NCBI GenBank assembly: GCA_016875755.1
Contig: VGOX01000008.1
Coordinates: forward strand, 1-19,037
DNA length: 19,037 nt
Source: Chloroflexota bacterium
GTDB lineage: Bacteria; Chloroflexota; Anaerolineae; Anaerolineales; Villigracilaceae
Reading direction: 5' to 3'
Shown: positions 13,117 through 19,037 of the stretch, piece by piece
Layout of the letters: each line of letters starts with the position of its first letter
How positions within the stretch are numbered: the stretch's first letter is position 1
The notes under the pieces: generated by a model
The model's database searches: none
What the model saw: only the letters and a program-made list of their open reading frames with translations
Told to the model about the DNA's origin: nothing
Program-made: the position numbers and the translations under genes

Positions 13117-14175
13117 TTATCTCATTCCAGAGATGGAAATCATCCCGCTGGTGACGTTGATATTCATCAACTCCAGCCCGGGGATGTTCTTTTCGATCGC
13201 ATCCTGTATGGATTGATTGACCCAGTTTTCAACCTGTGTGAGCAATAGGTTGGGCACAACCTGTTGCCCGATCTGCAGGGATTCTATTGTGAAATAAGGC
13301 TGCTTGTTGTCGTCGATCGAAACCGTCCCAACGATCAGGGCGGAGGTGGATTCTTCCGTCCCGGTGACCATGCCCCAAATTTGTACTTTTCCGTTTCGCA
13401 GGTAGACCTGCACATCGCTCAGGGGCAGGTCTGGGGTTCCGCTCATGCCCATTGCCAGCCATGAGGTGACCTGTTGTTCGGTGATGCTGACGGAGTTCAA
13501 TGCACCGGGCTGGAAGAGGGTCTTTTCAAATGCAGATTTTGCTTCAATGCCTGCATTCTCTGAGGTTATGATCTCAGCGCCGGGGCGCTCAGGCGCGCCT
13601 TCCATACCGTTGTTTGCATTTTCCACGGCATAGGTGATTAGTACGTCCATTAGTTGGGAATATTGCGGGTAACTTTCACCGATCTGGGCGCGGGTTTCCG
13701 GGGCAATGTCATCCGCCAGAACTGCGCCGACGTACAAATCGGGGGTATTGATCGCAAGCGTCTGCGCCATCTTTGAATTTGGATTATTTCGCGCAACAAC
13801 CAGTGAGGTGGACGCAAATAAAGCAAGGGCTGCCAAAATTGACAAGCCGATCCGTATTTTATTTTTATTTGCTGCAGGGGCAGGCTGCCAGATATTCGAC
13901 TGGAAGTCGCCTTGCTTGGGCAGGGTTGGGTTGGCTTTCGAGCGGATGCGCACAAGCCCAAGCTTTGCTTCGTTATTGTTCGGGTTGAGTTTGATGACGC
14001 GTTCGTAGCATTGGATGATCCCCTCTTTCTTTTCCTCGATGCGAGCCATGAGCATCCACGCCGCTTCATCGTTTGGATGGGCAGCCAGATACTCGGTGAG
14101 GTATTTTTTCGCCAATTCACGGTTTCCGCGTTGGAAGGTGTAATCGGCTTGTTTGAAAAGTTCCTGTTTTGTCAT
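13117..14175 (-). CDS. membrane-anchored TPR-containing protein
   Basis: A 352-residue protein I cannot assign further. Residues 1-80 form two or more tetratricopeptide-like helical pairs (A-D-Y-T-F-Q-R-G-N-R-E-L-A, then H-P-N-D-E-A-A-W-M-L-M-A-R, then L-N-P-N-N-N-E-A-K-L-G). A Pro/Asn-rich linker precedes one membrane helix at about 107-128. The remaining 220 residues are probably outside the cytoplasm and look beta-rich, with L-S-D-V-Q-V-Y-L-R-N-G-K-V-Q-I-W-G like lipid- or sterol-binding-type folds, though this is a weak resemblance. I chose the ATG at 14175. A GTG at 14193 lies inside a strong hairpin. It lies 45 bases after clpC and ends at a clear terminator, so the two may share a message. 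Confidence 0.75.
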   Translation of the reverse strand: MTKQELFKQADYTFQRGNRELAKKYLTEYLAAHPNDEAAWMLMARIEEKKEGIIQCYERVIKLNPNNNEAKLGLVRIRSKANPTLPKQGDFQSNIWQPAPAANKNKIRIGLSILAALALFASTSLVVARNNPNSKMAQTLAINTPDLYVGAVLADDIAPETRAQIGESYPQYSQLMDVLITYAVENANNGMEGAPERPGAEIITSENAGIEAKSAFEKTLFQPGALNSVSITEQQVTSWLAMGMSGTPDLPLSDVQVYLRNGKVQIWGMVTGTEESTSALIVGTVSIDDNKQPYFTIESLQIGQQVVPNLLLTQVENWVNQSIQDAIEKNIPGLELMNINVTSGMISISGMR

Positions 14176-14183
14176 ATCAAACT

Positions 14184-14212
14184 GCAGGGGCACAGCGCCG
14201 CTGTGCCCCTGC
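14184..14212 (-). promoter_or_regulatory. strong hairpin between clpC and the TPR gene
   Basis: A perfect 13-base stem (gcaggggcacagc with gctgtgcccctgc) closes on a three-base loop, eight bases after the clpC stop and eight bases before the next ATG. The bases after it (agtttgat) are only mildly T-rich, so it may attenuate or protect message ends rather than fully terminate. Confidence 0.55.
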
Positions 14213-14220
14213 GATTTTCC

Positions 14221-16710
14221 TTATAAACTTGGCTCTGCGAGTTTTTCGTGTGTCTTATCGAGCGCGATCTCGCCGTCTTCATTGATATTTACGTCGATGT
14301 TATCGCCGTTGATAAATTCACCGGCGAGCAATCGGTCGGATAGCGGGTCTTCCACTTTCTGCTGGATGACACGGCGCAGCGGACGTGCGCCAAACTCGGA
14401 GTCGTAGCCCTGCTCTGCGAGGAAGGCTAATGCCTCAGTCGTGGCAGTCAGCACCAGGTTATGTTCCTTGAGGCGCTCGGCAACCTTATCCAGTTCGAGG
14501 GCGACGATCTTTTGGATGTCCTCTTTATTGAGTGCGCGGAAGATGACAACGGCATCCAGACGGTTGATGAACTCGGGGCGGAAGGCGCGCTTGAGCGACT
14601 CGCTCAACTTCTTGCGCATATCTTCGTAGGACAGTTTTTCCTCGGTGACTTCATCGCGCTTCAACGCGAAGCCGAGGTTGGACTGACGCTTGATGACATC
14701 CGCGCCGATGTTGGAGGTCATGACGATGATGGCGTTGCGGAAATCCACCTTGCGTCCCTTCGCATCGCTGAGGTGACCTTCTTCCATGATCTGCAACAGC
14801 ATGTTGTGGACTTCGGGATGGGCCTTTTCGATCTCATCGAAGACCACAATGGAGTACGGGCGGCGGCGCAGGGCTTCGGTGAGCTGACCTGCATCTTCGT
14901 AGCCGACGTATCCGGGAGGCGCACCCACCAAACGGGCGGCGGTGTGGCGTTCCATGAACTCAGACATGTCCAATTGAATGGCGGCGTCTTCGCTGCCGAA
15001 CATGAACTTTGCGAGGGTCTTGGTCAATTGGGTTTTGCCTACGCCTGTGGGTCCGAGGAACATGAAGGAACCGATCGGGCGTTTGGGGTCTTTCAGACCA
15101 GCACGGGCACGGCGCACGGCGCGGGAGATGGCGACGATCGCATCTTCCTGACCGATGATGCCCTTGCGGAGTTCATCTTCCATTTTGAGCAGGCGCTCTG
15201 ATTCAGCTTCCGCCAATTGCATGAGCGGCACGCCCGTCCACATGGAGACGACTTCGGCGATATCTTCGGCAGAGACGACGGGGCTTGTGGCGCGATCCCA
15301 GCCGGTGCGCAGGCGTTCGATCTGCTGGCCGAGGTCGGACTCGCGTTCTTCCCATTCTTTGATCTCTTCGTTGTTGCCTTCCTCGTTGGCGAGGGCGCGG
15401 TTTTGGCGCGCCTGGCGCAGCTGGCTGAACAGGTCCTTGGCATGTTTGGCGGCGGGACTCTTGTACATGCGCACGCGCGAGGAGGATTCATCGATCAGGT
15501 CGATCGCCTTGTCGGGGAGGAAGCGTTCGGTGACGTAGCGCGAGGAAAGATGCGCGGCGGCTTCGAGCGCCTCGTCTGAAATGACAAGGTGGTGGTGTTC
15601 TTCGTAGGCACTGCGGACGCCCTTGAGGATCGCAATGGTTTCCTCTTCAGAGGGTTCGTCCACCTGCACAGGTTGGAAACGGCGTTCAAGCGCAGCATCC
15701 GATTCGATGTGCTTGCGGTATTCGTCCAGCGTGGTCGCGCCGATGACCTGTAATTCGCCGCGGGATAATGCAGGCTTGAGGATGTTTGCCGCATCGACGG
15801 AGGAACCAGCGGCTCCTGCCCCGACCAGCATGTGGACTTCATCTATGAACAGGATCGCGCCTGAGGTTTTCAACTCATCGATAATGCGCTTGAGTCTTTC
15901 CTCGAACTGACCGCGATACATCGTGCCAGCCACGAGCGAGCCGACATCCAATTGCAGCACGCGCTTGTTCATCAACGGCGCGGGCACGTCACCTTCGACG
16001 ATGCGCTGGGCGAGACCTTCCACAATGGCGGTCTTGCCGACACCGGGTTCGCCGATGAGGGCGGGATTGTTCTTGGTGCGGCGCGCCAAAATTTGGATGA
16101 CGCGTTCGATTTCCATTTGACGCCCGATGACGGGGTCTAGCTTCTTTTCCTCAGCCTTGGAGGTGAGGTCGGAGGCGAGTTGGTCAACGAGGGGGGTCTT
16201 GGGGTTGTTGCCAGAGGCCGGGGCGTTGCGTCCGCCCTGGGTGGGGGCAGCAGGTGTCGGCGAGGAAGAGGCGGATTCATTCAGCACGCGGCGGGTTTGG
16301 CGGCGGATCTGGTCCGGCGTCACACCAAGGCGGCGCAGTACTTCCATTGCAGTGGCTTCCACGCGGACAAGCCCGAGCAGGATGTGTTCGGTGCCGATGT
16401 AGTGATGTCCGAGGGGACGCGCTTCTTCCACAGCGTATTCGAGGACCTGCTGGGTTTCGGGGGCGAGCTCGATTCGGTCGGGGTCAAAGGTGGTGGGGGT
16501 GCCGGAAACGCGTGCCACGACTTCGCGGACACGTTCTGAGGTCATTCCAAGTTCGCGCAAGACACGGCCTGCAACGCCGCCTTCCTCGTCCATTAATCCG
16601 AGAAGGAGGTGTTCGGTTCCGATGCTGTTTTGGCGGGCGCGCTCGGCTTCTTGATGAGCGAGGCTGAGCACACGCCGTGCCCGCTGTGTAAATCTTTCCA
16701 TACCAGCCAT
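14221..16710 (-). CDS. clpC: ATP-dependent Clp protease ATP-binding subunit ClpC
   Basis: An 829-residue Hsp100 unfoldase. Residues 1-145 hold the double Clp N-domain repeat (G-T-E-H-L-L-L-G-L near 32 and G-T-E-H-I-L-L-G-L near 106). The first AAA+ module has Walker A G-E-P-G-V-G-K-T at 220-227 and I-L-F-I-D-E-V-H near 287. The second has G-P-T-G-V-G-K-T at 553-560 and V-V-F-D-E-I-E. N-L-G-F-A-L-K in the second module is an L-G-F ClpP-docking loop, so it should feed substrates to ClpP; clpP is not in the window. The middle domain is ClpC-short, not ClpB-long, and its UVR-like helix (E-E-G-N-N-E-E-I) lacks the usual F-E-x-A-A. The start at 16710 has taggag upstream. Loss of the first three residues (ATG at 16701) is possible. 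Confidence 0.95.
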   Translation of the reverse strand: MAGMERFTQRARRVLSLAHQEAERARQNSIGTEHLLLGLMDEEGGVAGRVLRELGMTSERVREVVARVSGTPTTFDPDRIELAPETQQVLEYAVEEARPLGHHYIGTEHILLGLVRVEATAMEVLRRLGVTPDQIRRQTRRVLNESASSSPTPAAPTQGGRNAPASGNNPKTPLVDQLASDLTSKAEEKKLDPVIGRQMEIERVIQILARRTKNNPALIGEPGVGKTAIVEGLAQRIVEGDVPAPLMNKRVLQLDVGSLVAGTMYRGQFEERLKRIIDELKTSGAILFIDEVHMLVGAGAAGSSVDAANILKPALSRGELQVIGATTLDEYRKHIESDAALERRFQPVQVDEPSEEETIAILKGVRSAYEEHHHLVISDEALEAAAHLSSRYVTERFLPDKAIDLIDESSSRVRMYKSPAAKHAKDLFSQLRQARQNRALANEEGNNEEIKEWEERESDLGQQIERLRTGWDRATSPVVSAEDIAEVVSMWTGVPLMQLAEAESERLLKMEDELRKGIIGQEDAIVAISRAVRRARAGLKDPKRPIGSFMFLGPTGVGKTQLTKTLAKFMFGSEDAAIQLDMSEFMERHTAARLVGAPPGYVGYEDAGQLTEALRRRPYSIVVFDEIEKAHPEVHNMLLQIMEEGHLSDAKGRKVDFRNAIIVMTSNIGADVIKRQSNLGFALKRDEVTEEKLSYEDMRKKLSESLKRAFRPEFINRLDAVVIFRALNKEDIQKIVALELDKVAERLKEHNLVLTATTEALAFLAEQGYDSEFGARPLRRVIQQKVEDPLSDRLLAGEFINGDNIDVNINEDGEIALDKTHEKLAEPSL

Positions 16711-16798
16711 AATTTTTCTCCTAAATTCCTGAAAACGATTCTACCAAAAAGCAGGATTGTGCGTGTTTGAAAATGGTTAGAGTTTTCTTACTGATTCG

Positions 16799-16879
16799 GT
16801 TGTAGGTTGCAGGTTTAAGGTTGCAAGTGGTAAAAAACAACATTTTAGACCCTCAACTTTCGACCTTGAACTTTCAACT
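16799..16879 (-). repeat. simple repeat family C, copy 2, in the gap before clpC
   Basis: The 171-base gap between the MazG-like gene and clpC contains gttgcaggtttaaggttgca (16807-16826) and, inverted, ctcaactttcgaccttgaac (16852-16871). These short words of ggttgc/gttcaa type can pair imperfectly. The clpC promoter presumably lies in the rest of the gap (16711-16798), but I see no convincing -35/-10 pair and no CIRCE-type inverted repeat. Confidence 0.4.
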
Positions 16880-16881
16880 AC

Positions 16882-17211
16882 TTATCGGTTGTCCCCATCT
16901 CCCTGTATCTTACCACGCGCCTGCCTATCCAAAAGTTTAGTTAAATTGGCTTCGGCGACGTCTTCGAGGGAGATTTCGAGCTCGGTGCAGGTTTGGGCGA
17001 GGTACCAGAGGACATCGCCAAGTTCGGCTTTGAGCGCGTCCCGCTCCGCTGCGCCGATGACCCCGTCCTTGTCTCTGAAAATCTTTTTGATCTTGCCTGC
17101 CACCTCTCCCGCTTCGTTGACCAGACCGAGAGTGGGGTAGATTACGGCGTGCCCAATGGCGGGATATTTCGCGGTGCCGCGTGATTTTTGTTGGTAATCG
17201 TTGAAGTTCAT
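16882..17211 (-). CDS. MazG-like nucleotide pyrophosphohydrolase
   Basis: A 109-residue all-alpha NTP pyrophosphohydrolase of the MazG superfamily, which cleaves (d)NTPs to monophosphate and pyrophosphate, often to remove damaged nucleotides. The metal-binding pattern is L-V-N-E33-A-G-E36-V-A-G-K followed by A-E63-L-G-D66-V-L-W-Y-L-A, the E-x2-E and E-x2-D pairs of the family. It is a single short domain, not the two-domain E. coli MazG. The exact substrate is unknown. The start at 17211 is weakly served by aagaga upstream. The gap from the preceding LLM gene is only 19 bases, so the two may be cotranscribed. Confidence 0.9.
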   Translation of the reverse strand: MNFNDYQQKSRGTAKYPAIGHAVIYPTLGLVNEAGEVAGKIKKIFRDKDGVIGAAERDALKAELGDVLWYLAQTCTELEISLEDVAEANLTKLLDRQARGKIQGDGDNR

Positions 17212-17230
17212 AAATTATTCTCTTTTCAGC

Positions 17231-18232
17231 CTACTGATTAAATGATTTTTCCAAATTCTTCCACCACGCATCTTTTTCACCGGGAACAAACGGTGTGTAG
17301 AGCGTGATGCGGTCTGCAATTCCATCAAAACGTTTCTTCAGATCATCGGCGAGGTTTTCCTGTGTGGTCATCAGGCAGAATTCATTTAACATCTCATCGG
17401 TGATGAGCATTGGCATTTCGTGCCATTCGCCTTTGGCGGCGAAGCCAGAAAGTTTCTCGGCAGTTTCACCCCAGCCATGCAGGTCCATCACGGATTTGTA
17501 CGAGGGAGTTGAGGCGTAGAACGCAGCCTGCATCCGCGCAAAACCGACTTCTTCGGGCGTGGTCGCCACAAAGGGAGTCATCGAAACGGTGATGTCGCCG
17601 CGTTTGCGTCCGCTTTTTTGCAAACCCTCTTCGATGGCGGGCAGGATGATCTCGTTCATATAGTGCGAGCTGTTGAACGGATGGGCGTGAAAGCCTTCGC
17701 ACAATTCACCCGCGAGTCTGGCGAGCCCCGTATTCACGCCTGCAATGTAGATCGGAATGTTTGGATTCTTAATTGCGCCTGCATTGAAAAAGGGCGACAT
17801 CAAGGTGATCTTGTAATACTCGCCGCGGAAGTTGAGTTTCGAGCCGTTCTGCCACGCGTCCCAAAATGCGCGAATGACCTGGATCTGCTCGCGCAGTTTT
17901 CCTGTCACCGATTCAGGCCACGGCATCCCAAAGCGCCTCTCGATATGCGCCTTGACCTGCGTGCCCAACCCTAAAATGAAGCGTCCCTCAGACTGTGCCG
18001 CCAGGTCCCAGGCGGTGTAGGCGAGGTTGGCGGGTGAGCGCGCAAACGACACAGCAATGGCAGTACCCATGTCCATTTTTGACGTATGCTCCGCGATCAG
18101 CGTGCAGGGCAAGAACGGATCATGCTGGGTTTCCTGAGTCCACAACGCGGCGAAACCGATCTCTTCGGCGGCCTTCGCAATGGACGGGATGTCTTTCAAT
18201 GGAACAGGGGGAAGGGCGGCATCTAGTTTCAT
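17231..18232 (-). CDS. LLM class F420-dependent oxidoreductase-like protein
   Basis: A 333-residue luciferase-like monooxygenase fold protein, closest by eye to the F420-linked LLM group (TIGR03617-like). K-A-A-E-E-I-G-F-A-A-L-W-T-Q-E-T-Q-H-D-P-F opens the barrel. G-T-A-I-A-V-S-F-A-R-S-P, G-R-F-I-L-G-L-G-T-Q and I-P-I-Y-I-A-G-V-N are typical of the flavin or deazaflavin site. Later G-F-H-A-H-P-F matches the family. The cofactor (F420 rather than FMN) is a family expectation, and the substrate is unknown. The ATG at 18232 has no ribosome site. A TATACT lies six bases before it. A terminator of the upstream peroxiredoxin gene lies before that, so it probably has its own promoter. Confidence 0.88.
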   Translation of the reverse strand: MKLDAALPPVPLKDIPSIAKAAEEIGFAALWTQETQHDPFLPCTLIAEHTSKMDMGTAIAVSFARSPANLAYTAWDLAAQSEGRFILGLGTQVKAHIERRFGMPWPESVTGKLREQIQVIRAFWDAWQNGSKLNFRGEYYKITLMSPFFNAGAIKNPNIPIYIAGVNTGLARLAGELCEGFHAHPFNSSHYMNEIILPAIEEGLQKSGRKRGDITVSMTPFVATTPEEVGFARMQAAFYASTPSYKSVMDLHGWGETAEKLSGFAAKGEWHEMPMLITDEMLNEFCLMTTQENLADDLKKRFDGIADRITLYTPFVPGEKDAWWKNLEKSFNQ

Positions 18233-18238
18233 GGCTCA

Positions 18239-18244
18239 AGTATA
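18239..18244 (-). promoter_or_regulatory. possible -10 element directly before the LLM gene
   Basis: TATACT on the minus strand is followed by six bases and the ATG, so transcription would begin at or near the start codon. The gene needs its own promoter because a terminator lies just upstream at 18279-18303. Confidence 0.42.
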
Positions 18245-18278
18245 AATCCAAGCGTACAAAGTAGGGATGATTTGAAAC

Positions 18279-18303
18279 AAAAAAGCCCCGCAATTGCGGA
18301 GCT
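18279..18303 (-). terminator. intrinsic terminator after the peroxiredoxin gene
   Basis: Read leftward, agctccgc and gcggggct pair (one wobble) around aatt and are followed by six T, eight bases after the stop at 18312. Confidence 0.92.
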
Positions 18304-18311
18304 TCGTTGGT

Positions 18312-18806
18312 TTACACAACAGGCTGGCCTTCTTCAAGGCTGAGGATAAAGCCAAGCAATTCGCGGCTTTCCTGCAGCCAGACGTTCGGCACAGTGGTTC
18401 GTTTCAAATAGCGGACGATGCCAGATTTATCCACCACCAGTGAAGCGGTCCGTTGAAAGAGCAGGAAATATTTTTCCAACTCATACAGATGATAGATGGC
18501 GCGGTCTGGGTCACACAAAATGGGGAAAGGCAGGCCGATTCCATCCGCGTATTCTTTTGCCTTTTCCTTGCCTTCACCAAGGATCACAATGATTTCTGCG
18601 CCCGCTTCACGAAATTGTTCATACATTTTCCCGAGCTGCGCTACATGTGTGCGGCACTGCGCACAGTTCGTCTCGCGGATGAAGAAAACGACCACGTTCC
18701 TTTTACCGCGGAACTCCGTCAACGAAATATATTGCCCGTTGGTGGCGAGCAGGTTGAAGTCTGGTGCGATCGAGCCGATCTTGGCTTCAATTGAGTCAAG
18801 TGACAT
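18312..18806 (-). CDS. peroxiredoxin-like (AhpC/TSA superfamily) protein
   Basis: A 164-residue thioredoxin-fold protein of the redoxin/AhpC-TSA group, which reduces peroxides using thiols. I-A-P-D-F-N-L opens the fold at about 13-19. V-V-V-F-F-I-R-E-T-N-C48-A-Q-C51 gives a C-x2-C at the position where many atypical peroxiredoxins have one or two Cys, and V-V-D-K-S-G-I-V-R-Y follows as expected. The Thr/Ser usually three residues before the peroxidatic Cys reads E-T-N-C, so reactivity is uncertain. I chose the ATG at 18806, which has a near-perfect ribosome site (aaggaggt) seven bases upstream. The GTG at 18815 lies within that site. No signal peptide, so it is cytoplasmic. Confidence 0.9.
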   Translation of the reverse strand: MSLDSIEAKIGSIAPDFNLLATNGQYISLTEFRGKRNVVVFFIRETNCAQCRTHVAQLGKMYEQFREAGAEIIVILGEGKEKAKEYADGIGLPFPILCDPDRAIYHLYELEKYFLLFQRTASLVVDKSGIVRYLKRTTVPNVWLQESRELLGFILSLEEGQPVV

Positions 18807-18813
18807 GGTCGTC

Positions 18814-18821
18814 ACCTCCTT
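18814..18821 (-). promoter_or_regulatory. near-ideal ribosome binding site of the peroxiredoxin gene
   Basis: The minus strand reads aaggaggt, seven bases before the ATG at 18806. It decides this start over the in-frame GTG at 18815 and contrasts with the many genes in the window that have no such site. Confidence 0.8.
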
Positions 18822-18878
18822 AAGTCAAATTCTTCTAATAGATAACATAATTGCCCGTGTCATTACCTTAGAGTTCGG

Positions 18879-19037
18879 TTAATGGTCAAGCAAGTATGCC
18901 ATGATCCAGTTGGTCGTTGCGTTCAAGCCATCCATGTGGGCGCGCTCGTAGTTGTGCGACGCGTCGATGCCCGGGCCGATGAGCGACATGGCCACATCGC
19001 CGCCCGCGCGCCAGAATGCTTCACCATCCGAGCCGTA
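18879..19037 (-). CDS. M42-type metallopeptidase, C-terminal part (cut by window edge)
   Basis: Only the last 52 residues lie in the window; the rest runs past position 19037. They read Y-G-S-D-G-E-A-F-W-R-A-G-G-D-V, then A-M-S-L-I-G-P-G-I-D-A-S-H-N-Y-E-R and a final helix. This matches the C-terminal end of M42-type aminopeptidase-like proteins, where G-x-G-I-D-x-S-H-x-Y-E-R is conserved and the final His helps bind metal. The frame is open from the window edge to the TAA at 18879. The peptidase assignment is by recall of this end motif, and the subtype cannot be told. Confidence 0.75.
   Translation of the reverse strand, partial: YGSDGEAFWRAGGDVAMSLIGPGIDASHNYERAHMDGLNATTNWIMAYLLDH

Noticed and set aside
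14461..15201. 246-codon plus-strand frame opposite clpC
   Set aside because: It lies wholly inside a strongly conserved clpC region, and high third-position GC creates such antisense frames.
16711..16798. Heat-shock control element (CIRCE-type) before clpC
   Set aside because: I looked for a paired ttagcactc/gagtgctaa type inverted repeat and a sigma-32-like promoter and found neither.
1..19037. tRNA, rRNA, CRISPR array, integrase or transposase
   Set aside because: No cloverleaf-like sequence with CCA end, no rRNA core motif, no regular spacer array and no recombinase protein was seen in reading both strands.

Overview
The window reads as a chromosomal segment of a member of the Chloroflexota, most likely class Anaerolineae (order Anaerolineales or close to it). 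This is inference from gene style: a double-domain CatE-like VOC protein, DUF2721, DUF6391, an F420-type luciferase-like oxidoreductase, two GT-C-type membrane proteins, many starts without a Shine-Dalgarno sequence, and short dispersed palindromic repeats in the intergenic gaps. No rRNA, tRNA, CRISPR array, transposase or phage gene is visible. No gap without a gene exceeds about 300 bases.

The left part (about 1-9757) is transcribed rightward. It holds a CDGSH iron-sulfur protein, a VOC dioxygenase-like protein, a small membrane protein whose frame is crossed by one TGA, and a tight run surE - DUF2721 - Cys-containing small protein - ASCH protein - GT-C membrane protein with 1-4 base overlaps. 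A second large membrane protein, two tandem alkyltransferase-like (ATL) proteins and a 595-residue PfkB kinase fusion follow. The right part (9809-19037) is transcribed leftward. In reading order it runs M42-type peptidase (cut by the window edge), peroxiredoxin, LLM oxidoreductase, MazG-like pyrophosphohydrolase, clpC, a membrane-anchored TPR protein, msrA, dus, DUF6391 and holA. The two halves converge at a terminator near 9760-9796. The leftward set mixes protein quality control and oxidative repair (ClpC, MsrA, peroxiredoxin) with housekeeping (HolA, Dus).

Three observations stand out. First, the frame 1378-1800 is open on both sides of a single TGA at 1636-1638. The residues after it look like the continuation of the same family, at a place where I recall homologues having Cys, and a hairpin with a GGU loop starts 11 bases downstream. 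This is a candidate selenoprotein, with a nonsense mutation as the alternative. Second, the PfkB protein carries a C-terminal domain with an endonuclease III-like D-x-H-x-x-R motif and a C-X7-C-X2-C-X5-C iron-sulfur loop, suggesting a kinase joined to a base-releasing glycosylase. Third, an 87-base palindromic repeat sits in frame inside a membrane protein gene, and a related copy lies in the holA upstream region. A second repeat family supplies terminators and even stop codons for neighbouring genes.
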